Assembly: GCA_949752795.1 (NCBI GenBank)
Contig: OX457074.1
Location: 33,713,980-33,777,979, forward strand
DNA: 64,000 nt
Origin: Hyperoodon ampullatus
Lineage: Eukaryota; Chordata; Mammalia; Artiodactyla; Ziphiidae
Direction: 5' to 3'
The translations under genes and the position numbers were made by a program. This document shows, piece by piece, positions 22,284 to 33,804 of this stretch. Position 1 is the first letter of the stretch. Each line of letters begins with the position of its first letter. The notes beneath the pieces are model-generated. The model ran no database searches, was not told the DNA's origin, and worked only from the letters and a program-made list of their open reading frames with translations.

Positions 22284-22326
22284 GCATGTGCATGTGTGTG
22301 TGTGTGTGCATGTGCGTGTGTGTGTA
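22284..22326 (+). repeat. (TG)n microsatellite
   Basis: 'gcatgtgcatgtgtgtgtgtgtgtgcatgtgcgtgtgtgtg' is a mixed TG/CATG array. Confidence 0.9.
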
Positions 22327-22469
22327 TTAAGGGGCTGGATGAGTGTTACACAACTGAACAGAGAAGAGATAAACACTTCAACACAGGGCCAAGGAGACTA
22401 CACTGCAGGTCAGAGGTGATAGAACAGCATCGGGCAACCAGACCCGGTGGAGACAAGCTTCTGGAAGAC

Positions 22470-23030
22470 AATTAGACAAAATCCATTATTATTTTTAAAA
22501 CATGAAGATTCCATATCTACCAACTCCACCTCTAAGAATTAGTAGTCAGGAAGAAAATATAAATATGTAATATATCTAACACTTCAGGCACAAGAATGGT
22601 GGCTGGAGAATTTTTATAATAGCAAAGCCATAGGAAACCAGGTACATTTGCAACAGTTGGGTTTGGTTAAAATAAATTTTGATGTAGCCATAGGATGTGA
22701 TACCAACCACCCGTTTTGCATTTGTATTTATATTTATATAAGAATGTTTAACGGTATAGAAAAATATTTATGCCATATTGTTACACAAATGAGGCAGATT
22801 ATATAATAGCTTGTTTAATATAATTCCATTTTTAAAAAGGTATATAAGTAGATAATTACATAGAGAGAGATATAGGTATTTATTGGAAAGCACAAATAGC
22901 AAACTATTAATGAGTTGTTTTGTGGATGAGGAGGTTACTGGTGATTTTAATTGTCATATAGTTGCTTTAGTTAATTTTCTACTATAGGCCTGATACTTTT
23001 GAAGAGCAAAAATAATTTTTTAAACAAATA
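22470..23030 (+). mobile_element. Ancient L1M-type 3' remnant
   Basis: 'ggaagacaattagacaaaatcc', 'tataatagcaaagccatag', 'tttaatataattccatttttaaaaaggtatataag' and 'ggtggttactggtgatttt'-like text ('gaggaggttactggtgatttt') resemble old L1 3' ends. No frame survives. Confidence 0.6.
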
Positions 23031-23375
23031 AAGGAGGTGCATACTACATATATGTGTTTAGTATGCATTTAAATTTTCGGCCAAGCAGTGTTTTATTTAA
23101 CACAGTCGTTCTCAATGGACTGCTCGCACACCCGGATATCCCAGAGACAACTTTCAGGAAGTCTGTGAAATCCAAACTATTCTCCAAATCCCCAGACACT
23201 AAGCTGTTATTTGCCTTTTTCACTGTGATGACCATTGCACTGATGGTGCAAAAGCAAGGGGGGGTAAACCTGCTGGAGCCCCGGGGCAGTGGTCAAATTT
23301 GACTTAGTAAACATTGTATTGTTCACTGCCAACACAGTGAAACAAGGCAGTGTTGCTTAAGAGTGTCCTTGATAA

Positions 23376-23744
23376 GGGCTTCCCTGGCGGCGCAGTGGTT
23401 AAGAATCCACCTGCCAATGCAGGGGACACGGGTTTGAGCCCTGGTCCGGGAAGATCCCACATGCCGCGGAGCGACTAAGCCCGTGTGCCACAACTACTGA
23501 GCCTGAGCTCTGGAGCCCACGAGCCACAACTACTGAGCCCACGTTCCACAAGTACTGAAGCCCGCACACCTAGAGCCCGTGCTCTGCAACAAAAGAAGCC
23601 ACCGAAATGAGACGCCCATGCACCGCAATGAAGAGTAGCCCCCGCTCGCTGCAACTTGAGAAAGCCTGCATGCAACAACGAAGACCCAGCACAGCCCAAA
23701 ATAAATAAATTAAAAATCAAAATTTGTAAAAAAGAAAAAAGAAA
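23376..23744 (+). mobile_element. CHR-type SINE, long older form
   Basis: Head 'ggcttccctggcggcgcagtgg', then the extended body with 'cacaactactgagcc' and 'gcaacgaagacccagc'-like text, and an AATAAATAAA tail. It is flanked by AGTGTCCTTGATAA (23362-23375) and AGTGTCTGTGATAA (23745-23758), a 14-bp TSD with two mismatches. It lies inside the hAT copy. Confidence 0.95.
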
Positions 23745-24445
23745 AGTGTCTGTGATAAAACAGTAACAGTGATTAATTTTATTAAGTCCTGACTGATCCT
23801 TGAAAGCCTGGGTTTTTCATATTCTGTGTAACAAAATGGCAAGTACAGAAAAACACTTCTGCTGGGTCCTAAAGGACAACAGCCATCTCCAAGGAAAGTA
23901 CCTGGGCAGTTGCTTGAGTTGCACACTGAACTAATTCTCTCCCCTCCCCCCGCACCTCTGTGGAATTCGTTATTACTTGAGAAATGATAAGCTATAGTGG
24001 TTCAGACTTGGGTATTTAGCAGACATGTTCTTTAAAATGAACAAAGTGAGTCTGTCACTTCAAGGAAAACAATTGACAGTGTCAGTTCCCGATGATAAAG
24101 CAAAGGTTTCAATTGAAAATTAGAATGTTAGAAGATGTGTATCTGTAACAGTGAACTTGACAGTGTTGCAATATTTTAAAGATTTTTCTGATGATGTCAG
24201 CTGTGATATTAGTTAATGCGACTGTTTTATACTGTATTAAAAATGAATTATTTTTTGGAAGATCTGCATAACTCACTGAACCAATATCTTCTGAATGACC
24301 CATGCACACTATTTTAAGAATCGTGCATTGGTTAAAGATCCATTCAAAGTGCAAGCCAGGCTAATAAATTTTAATGCAACAGGTCACAAAAAGTTCATTG
24401 ATATGATTTCAGATTCCACATTGTAACTAACCATAAGAAACTACT

Positions 24446-25120
24446 AAACAGTATGGCAGTTCCTCAGGATATTAAAAATAGAATCACTGTACAATCCAGC
24501 AATTCTACTTCTGGGTATATACCCAAGAGAATCAAAAGCAGAGACTCGAAGATATATCTGTGCACCCATGTTCACAGCAGCATGATCCACAATAGTCAAA
24601 AGGTGGAAGCAACCCAAGTGTCCATTAACAGATGAATACATAAAGAAAATGTGGTCTAAACATACAATGGAATATTATTCAGCCTTGAAGGAGATTCTGA
24701 CACCTGCTCCAACATGGATGAACCTTGAGGACACAGTGCTCAGTGTAAGCCAGACAGAGAAGGACACAGACTGTATGAGCCCACTTATGTGAGTTACCTG
24801 GAGCGGCCAAATTCATAGAGATAGAAAATAGAATGGTGGTTTCTACGGGCTGGTGGCGGAAAGGGTGGGGGGCGAAATGGGGAGTTATTATTTAATGGGG
24901 CCAAAATTTCAGTTTTCCAAGATGAAAAGAGTTACATAGAGGGATGGTTGATGGTTGCACAACCATGTGAATGTACTTAATGCCTCTGAACTGTACACTT
25001 AAAAATGGTTAAAACCTTAACAGGGAAGGAAGGAAGGAAGGAAGAAAAGGAGGGAGGGAGGGAGGGAGGAAGGGAGGAAGGGAGGGAGGGAGGGAGGGAG
25101 GGAGAAAAAAGAGAAGAAAA
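24446..25120 (+). mobile_element. L1MA-type 3' end inserted in the hAT copy
   Basis: 'acagtatggcagttcctcagg..' through 'gaatattattcagcc' (ORF2), then 'gttgcacaaccatgtgaatgtac' and 'cacttaaaaatggttaaaacc' (3' UTR). The flanks share AAACTAC (AAGAAACTAC before, AATAAACTAC after). The hAT text continues directly across the insertion. Confidence 0.85.
25020..25115 (+). repeat. (GGAA)n/(GGGA)n purine microsatellite
   Basis: 'aggaaggaaggaagg' passes into 'gggagggagggaggg'. It sits at the position of the L1 poly(A) tail and probably grew from it. Confidence 0.9.
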
Positions 25121-25599
25121 AATAAACTACAATTTGTCAGGTTTGAGTATTGCATCAAAGAAAACTATCCACAATTATCTGAAAGGCTATTAAAATGCTC
25201 CTCCCTTTTCAACCATATACGTGTATGAGGTCAGATTTTCTTTATACACTTCAACCAAAACAACATATTGCAACAAACTGAATGCAGAAGCAGATACGAA
25301 ATGTAGCCGTCCTCTTTAACAAGCCAGACATAAACGTGAATTGCAAAAATGTAAAGTAATACCACTCTTCTCACTATATATTTTTTGTTTTGGAAACTGT
25401 AGTTATTGTCCACAAAAAATGTGTTATTTATGTTAACATGTAATGCTTGCATTGTGGCTATTATTTGAATGAGTTAATAATACATGTTTAATATGTTTCT
25501 GTTTTAACTTCTAATATGATAAATATCCATACATATAACCCACATAAATAAAAGCACTTTGTGGGCTTCGATAATTTTCAAGTGTGGTTCTGAACCCCA

Positions 25600-26235
25600 A
25601 AGAATCATGGGTTTAGCACACAGTAAATGCTCATTAAACATTTGTCGATCGGCACTGCCTTGTCTACTCCTTGTTGGGAATTGAGTAAGAAGTCAGGGTG
25701 TCTAGGTCTCTACACTAATGGATACAGTACATCTGGGGGGAAACCTGTGGAGCTGCTCTCACACCCAGGATCCCTTCCCCAGGCACCTGTTAGAAGTCTG
25801 CTGCGTCCTGGTGCCCATCAAACACACAGATCCTAGGCTCATAACAACCATTTGCCAAAAGTGTTATCAAACAATACTGCACATAACTGAGCGTCTGAAA
25901 GAACGTGTCCCGGGGTGTGTTTAAAAGAAACGTTACAAGTTAAGATAATAGATGATCCTGTAAAACACGAATCAACATCGTCCGAAGGTTGCTAGCCCTC
26001 AAATTACAAACTCGGCAGACAGATAACGTGTGGTTCCATGATGGTCCACTGAGTCCTCTCCTGGATTGCTTTATCCAGATTTTTGCTGCCTTAGTTGTTG
26101 TTGGAATTCGTATTGCATTGCATTATAATCCTGGAGTTGCACAAAGGGGTGATGAATACCAAAAAAAAAAAAAATCCCTCATTACTTGAGATGCATTCCT
26201 GAGTTTTACAAAAAAAACCACCCAGACAGAAGGGC
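25600..26235. other. Non-coding stretch, no recognised feature
   Basis: Contains 'gcacacagtaaatgctcattaaacattt' (about 25617-25644), an L2/MIR-like scrap. The rest is unassigned. A 15-base A run lies at 26160-26174. Confidence 0.35.
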
Positions 26236-26239
26236 TGGA

Positions 26240-26875
26240 AATGGGGCTGCCAGAGGAAGGGCATTCCTGCCTCTTTTGATCAATGAAATTGATGGCACGA
26301 TCGTTAGGGGAGTTATAGAGATGAGGACTTTCCAGGCTGACTCTTGCCTGCCCCTGTGAGTGGAACGCTGAGTTTGCTCCATGGCTGAGCACACACACTT
26401 GGGTTTTGTACCACCCACCCTGGGAGCGCCTCCTGTGTCCCTTGGTACCCACCGTGGCCATGAGAGCTGCCTGGAATATCTCCCACTGCCTACACCCTGA
26501 CTCCCTACCTTTGACCTCTGCCTGGCCATTGGGAGCCCCCTTCACCAGAGTGAGGGTGAGCCAGGGAGGTATCCGCTCCCAGGAAACCCTCAACCCCTGG
26601 CTGGCAAGACTTGCCAGGTAAATAGCTCTGTTCTCCTTCCTCTTGGGTGGGGCAACTCTGGAGTGTGCTCTGTACTGTCTCCTGGGGGTCCCCAGAGACA
26701 CTGAGCACTGGTGCCCACCGTGGGAATCTGCTCAATAGTGCATCCTGACTATTGTTTTCCTTCCACATCTCAAGTGCCCTCCTCCCATCTGGTGTTTCCT
26801 AGGATCACCTCCCAAATAAATTACTTGCACAAAACTTTCGCCTGGGGAACTGCTTCTGAGAAACCCAAGCTAGGG
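26240..26875 (+). mobile_element. Possible LTR-like repeat
   Basis: The end 'cacctcccaaataaattacttgcac..cctggggaactgcttctgagaaaccc' is a widespread mammalian repeat end that includes an AATAAA (26815-26820). The same end type is seen near 30275. An LTR fits but the family is not certain. The minus-strand open frame across it (26123-26701) has no recognised homology. Confidence 0.4.
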
Positions 26876-26898
26876 CGCGATTTAAAGTGCACGTCATA

Positions 26899-27160
26899 GA
26901 GAACAGACCTGTGGTTACCAAGGGGGAGAGGGGTGTGGGAGGGCTGGACTAGGAGTTCGGGGTTAGGAGATGCAAACTATTATATATAGGATGGATAAAC
27001 AACAAGGTCCTACTGTGTACCACAGGGAACTGTATTCAATATCCTGTGATAAACCATGATGGAAAAGAATGTATGTATTACTGAATCACTTTTCCATGCA
27101 GCAGAAATTAACACAACATTGTAAATCAACTATACTTCAATAAAAGAAATTTTAAAAAAA
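26899..27160 (+). mobile_element. L1 3' end (artiodactyl-type), sense
   Basis: 'cagacctgtggttaccaaggggg', 'gatgcaaactattatatatagg', 'caatatcctgtgataaacc' and 'ctatacttcaataaaag'. The flanks share a degraded 'gcac(at)gtca', possibly the TSD. Confidence 0.9.
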
Positions 27161-27179
27161 GAAGCACATGTCAAAAGTT

Positions 27180-28595
27180 GAGTCTTCAGTTAACTTATAT
27201 TTTTCTTTCCCTGGTTCCCCTTCGATTTGGCTGAACATGGATGAGCATCTCTCACACACTGAGACCCCAGCTCCCGGCACCCGGCATCTTTTCTCAGGAA
27301 GAATCATACTGGTCCTAAAATATGGCGTGGCCTGGACAAGAAGCAGTAAAGCTCATTCTTTCCCAAATCAACCTCAGCGCCCTGCCTCTGCCCCGCATTC
27401 CTCCCTGCCAGCTGCTTTCAGTTTTCTGCACCTACAGGGTCCCCAGGCAGAACTCAGGGAGGGCTGCTTCTCACCAGGGTGGAGGGGGACAAAGTTCAGC
27501 TGGGATGGGCAGACAGTGGCCTCAGCCAGCAGCCTTCCCCATGGGGTGACTGTGTACCCAGCCGGCCCACCGGGCTCTGCAGCCCAGCCACTCTCCCGGT
27601 GACCGCGTGTTTGCATGGGCCTTGCCCCCAGCTCTCTGTGTATCCTTGATCTCAGTTTGCTTTTCTGGCCCCTGACCCCTCCGTCAGCCCAAACTTCAAG
27701 TGTTATCAGGCTCTTTTGTCCTCATCTCCGCTCTGTCCTGATCGCCTCAACTGGCTGTCAACACCACACAAACGCAGAAGGACAGGACATTTCATGTGGT
27801 CAATTGAGTGGTTAACAAGAAAAGAAGTTGCTTTTTTTATTTTTTTTTAAAGCAAGTAACTTGTTTAACTTGCATTGGTCAACCATTTGACCTAATCGAC
27901 TCATTGGTTCCAACGGTCAAGCTGATAGAATTGGGTAAATAAATGGGAAAGAGCAGAAGGGTTCAAGGCCTCCGTCCTCCCCTCCTGATCTGAGAGTGAG
28001 AAAAATTGCTACCAAAGAAACGGAGTTTCCAAGATCATGTTGTCAACAGGCCATTTTTATTTCATGAAAGAGAGTCGTGTTTGGGGAAACACACCTTCGT
28101 CTTCTCTGGGGTTTTAAAAACACTCTGTAAACCTCTTCTAGAAAGCAAAAGCAAATTTCTCCTGAAGGCTTCCATGCTTTGGGTGGTATGTTAGGTCTTT
28201 AAAAATTATCTCAGTGAGGAAATAAATAGGTCATCCTGAAACCACCTCTAAAGTCGTGGTTTTAAAAAACCATCAAAGAAAAATATAATCACAGTAGAGG
28301 GCAAAAAGTGGAGGAAAAGTCCAGAATTCCATTGGCCACGTGCATATGTGCACATATGTACACACTTTCCCATATAGACTCACAAACAAGGCTTACACAT
28401 CAGTGATCCAAAAAAATTGGGACTTAATCTCCAAAAAGGAAAAATAGAAGATTTTACTTTCATTGTAAAATTCCTTTTACAATGAAAGTAAAGGCATCTA
28501 AAAGCTCTGAATACACAACCAGATTGATTATTTTGACAGAACAGATTCATCAATGTAATTGAAGAGTTGAGTAATTTTTTAAAAAACTTACACCC
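27180..28595. other. Non-coding stretch, no recognised feature
   Basis: The 27200-27800 part is GC-richer with several chance frames on both strands. None is recognised. A perfect palindrome at 28453-28492 is listed separately. Confidence 0.35.
28453..28492. repeat. Perfect 18-bp inverted repeat with 4-bp loop
   Basis: TTTACTTTCATTGTAAAA (28453-28470), TTCC, TTTTACAATGAAAGTAAA (28475-28492). It is AT-rich and not flanked by a T run that would suggest a terminator or RNA gene. Confidence 0.95.
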
Positions 28596-28599
28596 ATAT

Positions 28600-28965
28600 T
28601 TCAATTTTTCTGGAAGGCAATTTGACAACATTTATTAGAAACCTTAAAAATATTCATTCTCTTTGACAGAGAAATTGCAAGTTTAGAAATCTATACCAAG
28701 AAATTTTCAAAAATTCAGACACAGGTTAATCCTCCAGATATTCACTGCAGTATTGATTAAAGTAACACAGACCTAGAAGCAAATTACATTCCAATAGTAA
28801 AATTGGACATAAAAGCAAATTATGATATATTCATGCTATAGAATATCATTTGGCCATCAGAATTATCATGCTGAAAAAATTGTAATAATGCTCCAAAAAT
28901 AGTGTTAAATAAAAATAGGATGTTACTGCACAGTTGGTATAATTTCAACTAAATATATGAGAAAT
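28600..28965 (+). mobile_element. Ancient L1M-type 3' remnant
   Basis: 'tttttctggaaggcaatttgacaac', 'ataccaagaaattttcaaaa', 'gcaaattatgatatattcatgctatagaatatc' are old L1 3' text. Confidence 0.65.
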
Positions 28966-29319
28966 ACACACACATGTGATCTTGACATTCACAGATGACA
29001 CATCTATGATGTTCACAGGCACGGGAGGTCTGGAAATTTTGTGTTTCCCCAACTTTACAGAGAACAGAACATTTCTAGTAAAATGGGCCTACTCATGGGT
29101 TGGTTGGCGAGACTCATTCACTCAGTTAGTATGTGATTCAATCCTGCACTTCTGTAGTTTTACAACTCACTGCATGCAATGCATTTTCAGGAATATCCAA
29201 GGATAAGGGAAACTAAATATTAAATTGATGACTCAAGGACTTAGCAAATACATGTGAATAAAAAGGATTGGAGGGAAATTACCCTTAAACAAGGCATTTT
29301 TCTTGAGAGTGTTATTATT

Positions 29320-29475
29320 TATAATATATATAACATATTTAATTGCTATTATTTATGATAAATAAAATATATAAAATCACTATGCTTACTTATAATAAAT
29401 ATATATACTATATAATAAATATATATACTATATAAATAAATATATAGACTATATATAATAATCACTGTGCATATA
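29320..29475. repeat. AT-rich low-complexity (TATAAATA)n block
   Basis: Repeated 'aataaatatatatactatat' and variants. Confidence 0.85.
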
Positions 29476-29479
29476 TACT

Positions 29480-30080
29480 ATATATGTTTCTTTATTGTCT
29501 CTAGTAAACTTATATCATTCCTATAATTAGAAAATAAATAATGTTTTTAAACGTATCCACGTGTAAACCATTCCATCATAACTGCTCAGCCAGTCCAATC
29601 AGAGCAATCTAGCCACAATCAGGCTGCCAGAACCACCAAAAGTTCCAGCATGAGTTTCTCACCTGGTATCCTGCATAACTCTCAGGATGATGACAAAAAT
29701 TGATAAGAATTACAACACCAAATTTCAAACTTTTCTTATAGTATATAAATAAATACTCAAGAAATTGTATACTCAGACTCCATTTATTTGGAATTTGAAA
29801 TAATCTTCATCCCCAGATGGGGTCAGTCACCCCATGAAGCACTTATCCTAAACTCTTATAGGCATTTATTACAATTATAACCAGAATTTGTGTTTGTCTA
29901 GTGTCTGTCCTCCCCGCCCCCAAAAATGAGAGCAGAGAGTTTTGTGTTTTGTGCATTGCTGTATTCCTAGCAGGAAGACGAGGTGGCACAGCAGACACTG
30001 CCAGTGGGTGACCCCACATCACCAGGGCCCAGGTTCCTGCAAGCTGACAGCTCCCCATCTCAAGAAACTGCTTCTTTTTA
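29480..30080. other. Non-coding stretch, no recognised feature
   Basis: Nothing recognised apart from ordinary AT-rich DNA. Confidence 0.35.
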
Positions 30081-30084
30081 TTTA

Positions 30085-30395
30085 GGAGTTTGCTGGAGGT
30101 ATGCAAACAAATTAATGCCCCCAGGGGTAACTCTCAACCAATGAGGGGTGGGGATAAAAGCCCCACCCTCCTGGCCTGTACATGGACATTTCTTTCTCGG
30201 GTGCCCACAGCATGACTGAGCCCCGCCTTTCACTGCATGCCCCTCCCCCACTCCCACTTCTGGGGGTGACCTCACAGATAAACCACCTGCACCGCATCCT
30301 TGCCTCAGGCTCTGCTCTGAAGTGAGCCCAGTGGAGACACTTGGCTCATAGTAGGCTTTCAGTAAATATTTGTTGAATAGATGGATGAGCAAATA
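30085..30395 (+). mobile_element. Possible LTR-like repeat with promoter-type motifs
   Basis: A CCAAT (30138-30142), then 'gggataaaagcccc' as a TATA-like box (about 30151-30164), then 'agataaaccacctgcac..ttgcctcaggctctgct' near 30276. The end matches the repeat end at 26815. The following 'ggctcatagtaggctttcagtaaatatttgttgaat' (30342-30377) is an L2 3' scrap. Confidence 0.4.
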
Positions 30396-30399
30396 AATT

Positions 30400-31190
30400 C
30401 TCACTGTGCCTGGTTTGGGATTAACAGTGTCTGGAAAATCCTTTTCTCCCAAAGAGTGTGAAATTATTAATATAAACAAGCCTGTGGCAAAAAGAATCAA
30501 TACAAAGAAATTAAAGGACAAAATTGCCTCTCATTTTCATAGAATGATTTGATGCTATGTATAAGTTATTTGTATTACTAAATAACGCAGTTCCCCCCAA
30601 AATCCAGGCCATAGTATTGTAGCCATATTTTTCCTGGTGACGGAAATAACCATTTCAACCAGGAAGAAAGCCACCATTTTCAAAGGACTACAGTAGTCCA
30701 GTACATTTTTGATCTCTCTCCTTTCTGAGCAAAGAAAGGTCATGGATTAAACTAAATTTGGGGTAGAAATCACATAGGTCATTTTTGACTAGTTACACGT
30801 CATTAGGAAAATACCTTCAGCACCACTTTTCATGAGCCTCCTAGATTTCAACATCTGTGAACAGCTGGACAAGCCGGCTGAGCTGGGATCCGTTCTTATA
30901 TGGCCAAATGTAAACAATCACTGGGACACTGATTAATTTCTCAAGACTCAAAAATAATTAAGGTAACAATAATCTCTCACTCACACACTCCCCCATTTTT
31001 ACAACCATTTAGTGGGGAGGCGGTGGAGATCAACCATGAAATTCTGTTCCCGTTACTGCCCTGTAGCTTGTAACAGGGTGCACCCTTGAGATTCATTAGG
31101 AGAAAAGATCCTTGTGTTAGCCTGTACCTACAAGCTGGGAGCCAAACATGCATACAAACCCGGGGGGGGGGGATTTCCCTATGTGAACTT
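30400..31190. other. Non-coding stretch, no recognised feature
   Basis: Nothing recognised. A run of 11-12 G lies near 31161. Confidence 0.35.
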
Positions 31191-31209
31191 ACACAGGAGA
31201 ATATTTAAG

Positions 31210-31725
31210 GGTAGATACCCCAAAGAATTGAAAGCAGGGACTCAGATATTTCACTCCCGTGTTCATAGTGGCCAAAATGTGGAAGCTATCCTAGTGTCCA
31301 CCGACAGATGAATGAATCAACAAAATGTGGTCCATACACACAATGGAATACTATTCTGCCAATGAAAGAAGAAGATTTTAACTTGCTTCAACATGGATAA
31401 ACTTGGAGGATGGGTGTTAAGCGAGGTAAGCTAGTCACAAAAGGACACATACTGTATGATTCCACTTTACAAGGTCCCTAGAGGAGTCCAAACCATAGAG
31501 ACAGAAAGTAGGATGGAGGTTTGCCAAGGGCCAGGGGAGAAGGGGATGGGGAATTAGTGTTTAATGGGGACAGAGTTTCAGTTTAGGAAGATGAAAAAAG
31601 TTCTGGAGATGGATGGTGGTGATGGTTGCACAACAATGTGAATGAATTTAATACCCCTGAACATACACTTTAAAATGATTAAAATGGTAAATTTTATGTA
31701 CTTTTTACCACTAATTTTTTAAAAA
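31210..31725 (+). mobile_element. L1MA-type 3' end with TSD
   Basis: 'ataccccaaagaattgaaagc', 'atggaatactattctgcc' (ORF2 end), 'gttgcacaacaatgtgaatg' and 'taaaatggtaaattttatg' (3' UTR). It is flanked by a perfect 12-bp TSD AGAATATTTAAG (31198-31209 and 31726-31737). Confidence 0.95.
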
Positions 31726-31814
31726 AGAATATTTAAGCACACACCTCCACACTAGGGCTTAGAAACTCAGTGCTTCCAGGGACCAGGTAAGTGTCTCCGG
31801 TGATGCAACTGACA

Positions 31815-32040
31815 AGCTGTCTGGGTCCGTTTGGGCAGCTATAACAAAATACCACAGCCTGGGTAGCTTTTAAACAACAGAAATTTACTTCTCAAAGTTC
31901 TGGAGCTGGAAGTTTGAGATCAGGGTGCCAGAGTGATCAGGAGAGGGCCCTCTTCCAAGTCATGGACCTCTTGCTGTGTCCTCACCTAGTGGAAGAGCTG
32001 AGCAGCTCTGTGCCGTCTCCTTTATAAGGGCACTAATCCC
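31815..32040 (+). repeat. Interspersed repeat, family not named
   Basis: 'gtttgggcagctataacaaaataccacagcctggg', 'cagaaatttacttctcaaagttctgg' and 'tgctgtgtcctcacctagtggaag' form a widespread mammalian repeat that I recognise but cannot name with confidence. Confidence 0.6.
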
Positions 32041-32370
32041 ACACATGCATCCTTTCCCGATGTCTTGCCCTGTGCCTCTCTTCCATCCGGCAGTTCCTAT
32101 GGGAAACAATATCCTTTTATAATAAACAGGAAAATTAGGAAGTAAAATCCTTCTCTGAGTCCTGTGAGCTCCTCCAGCCATTTAAGTGAATCCAAGGAGG
32201 GGGTTCATGGGAACCTCCCATTTCTAGCCAGTTGGTCAGAAGCCCAGGGGACAACCTGGACTTGTGATTGGCATCTGGAGTGAGAGGTAGGACAGCCTAA
32301 TAGGACTGAGCCCTCACCTGTGGACATGATGCCATCTACTTGGTGGTGCTGGAAAACCCACACCACACAC
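32041..32370 (+). mobile_element. LTR remnant, same family as 1-590
   Basis: 'catcctttcccgatgtcttgccctgtgc', AATAAA (32121-32126), 'aatccaaggagggggttc' and 'gttggtcagaagcccagggga' parallel 199-420. It is truncated at the 5' side, where another repeat abuts. Confidence 0.6.
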
Positions 32371-32394
32371 CAGAATGGGTACAAGAATCATTTT

Positions 32395-32500
32395 ACCTCT
32401 CAACAGAGTGTCACCTGCATGAGGTCAAGGACCACATCTCAATCCCCCACTGTCAGAATATCGTTGGTCATCAATAAATATATTCTGAATAAACTTATTA
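32395..32500 (+). repeat. L2 3' end
   Basis: 'tgcatgaggtcaaggaccacatctc' and 'ttggtcatcaataaatatattctgaataa' follow the L2 3' end pattern. Confidence 0.65.
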
Positions 32501-32504
32501 ATTA

Positions 32505-33285
32505 AAACCTTTTAAAAGGCAGTATGCTTTAAAACTCTTTAGTAATTACATATAACTTAAGTAATTGTAATTGTACTTATAATTTAGTACTTTTCTCTTT
32601 AAAATTAAATGGTTCTGAATCATGGATTGATCTAATCCTGTCCGTGCACCCAGCTTGAGGAAAACTCATTTTAACTTAACTTGAACCTTTATTTTGACAT
32701 GAATAATGTGAAGAAAACCTTAAGGCTTCAGCACTAATTGTGCATCTACTAATAAACTTCGATCGTGGAGTAATCTGTCATCAGAAGACTTTGAAGGAGA
32801 ATATGATGTAAAAAAATCCACAAAACGAGTTGAGACGGAATGCCTTCTGAGGCGTGGAAAGAGGCAGGTGACTCAGGGGGGCATCATTTAGGTTAGAAGA
32901 CTTGAAGAATTCATTGGCGTGCATACCTTTCATTTACAAAAATAACCATCTTGAAAAAAGAAAGAAAAAAAGTAAATCAAGAACTTAAAATAAGAGAAAG
33001 CAGTGCACGGATAGAGGTGAACACAGGGTACTATTGGTGGCCCATAAAAATATGTCATGGGGGGCGGGGGGCAGAAAGACTGTCCACAAAAAAGTTTAAA
33101 AGTCTAAAGAAGTAAATGAAATAATTCACTACTCAGAGGCAATCACTCCAATATATTCTTCTTGTATGACACATATTTTAATGTGTTTTAAATAACTGAG
33201 GTAATGATGAAGATACAATTTCACATCCTACTCTTTTCCACCTGATACTGCAGAAGAACTATTTTTCCCATATAACTATGGCTAA
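32505..33285. other. Non-coding stretch, no recognised feature
   Basis: AT-rich. Nothing recognised. Confidence 0.35.
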
Positions 33286-33289
33286 AAAA

Positions 33290-33800
33290 GAGAGAAAGCA
33301 ATTCTTTGAAGTCTTTATAAAGGTCATAACCTTTGATTCTGTATTCACTTACTAATCCTGTTTATATCTAGACTAAGGAAATAATCCAAAATGGATAAGT
33401 ATTTATGTACAAAATTTTCATTGAAGCGTTATTTATAATAGTAAAAAATTAGAAACAGGCACAAATTCCAATAACAGGAAAAAGGCAAATTATGATAAAT
33501 CCACAAGATGGACTATCTTGAGGTCACTAAAAATTATGTTTTCTAATAATGCATATTGTTAGGAGCATGTGTAATGAGTAAAAATTTTCTGTTAAATAAA
33601 TAAAGCAGGATACAAAATTATATATTTTTATCATCTTTATGTTATACACACATAAATTTATATACAACTATGCACAGAAAAAGTTGAATATATGATCCTT
33701 TAGGTTTTCACCACGCTTAACTCCAGGTGGTAGGAATCAAGTGATTTTTATGTTCTCATTATACTTTTCTATCATTTCTAAATTTCATGTAATAAGTAGG
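33290..33800 (+). mobile_element. Ancient L1M-type 3' remnant
   Basis: 'gtacaaaattttcattgaagcgttatttataatagt', 'ggcaaattatgataaatcc' and 'catttctaaatttcatgtaataagtaggc' are degraded L1 3' text. Confidence 0.6.
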
Positions 33801-33804
33801 CATT

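Larger units (their letters stand above)
23095..25595 (+). pseudogene. Broken hAT transposase copy, split by a SINE and an L1
   Basis: Three blocks (about 23095-23361, 23759-24440 and 25125-25595) together read as one hAT transposon in plus orientation. Translation gives islands of a hAT transposase related to the ZBED/FAM200/SCAND3 type of domesticated genes: 'EDLHNSLNQYLLNDPCTLF', then 'LVKDPFKVQ' and 'KKFIDMISDSTL', then after the L1 'CIKENYPQLSERLLK'. Stops follow 'DPCTLF' and 'SDSTL', and the frame shifts after 'ERLLK', so it is dead. The 5' side begins 'cagtcgttctcaat', a hAT-like end. The 3' side ends near 'gtgtggttctgaacccc'. The family assignment within hAT is from memory of the protein motifs. 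Confidence 0.75.

Noticed and set aside
26123..26701. 192-codon minus-strand frame
   Set aside because: It runs antisense across a probable repeat and matches no family I know.
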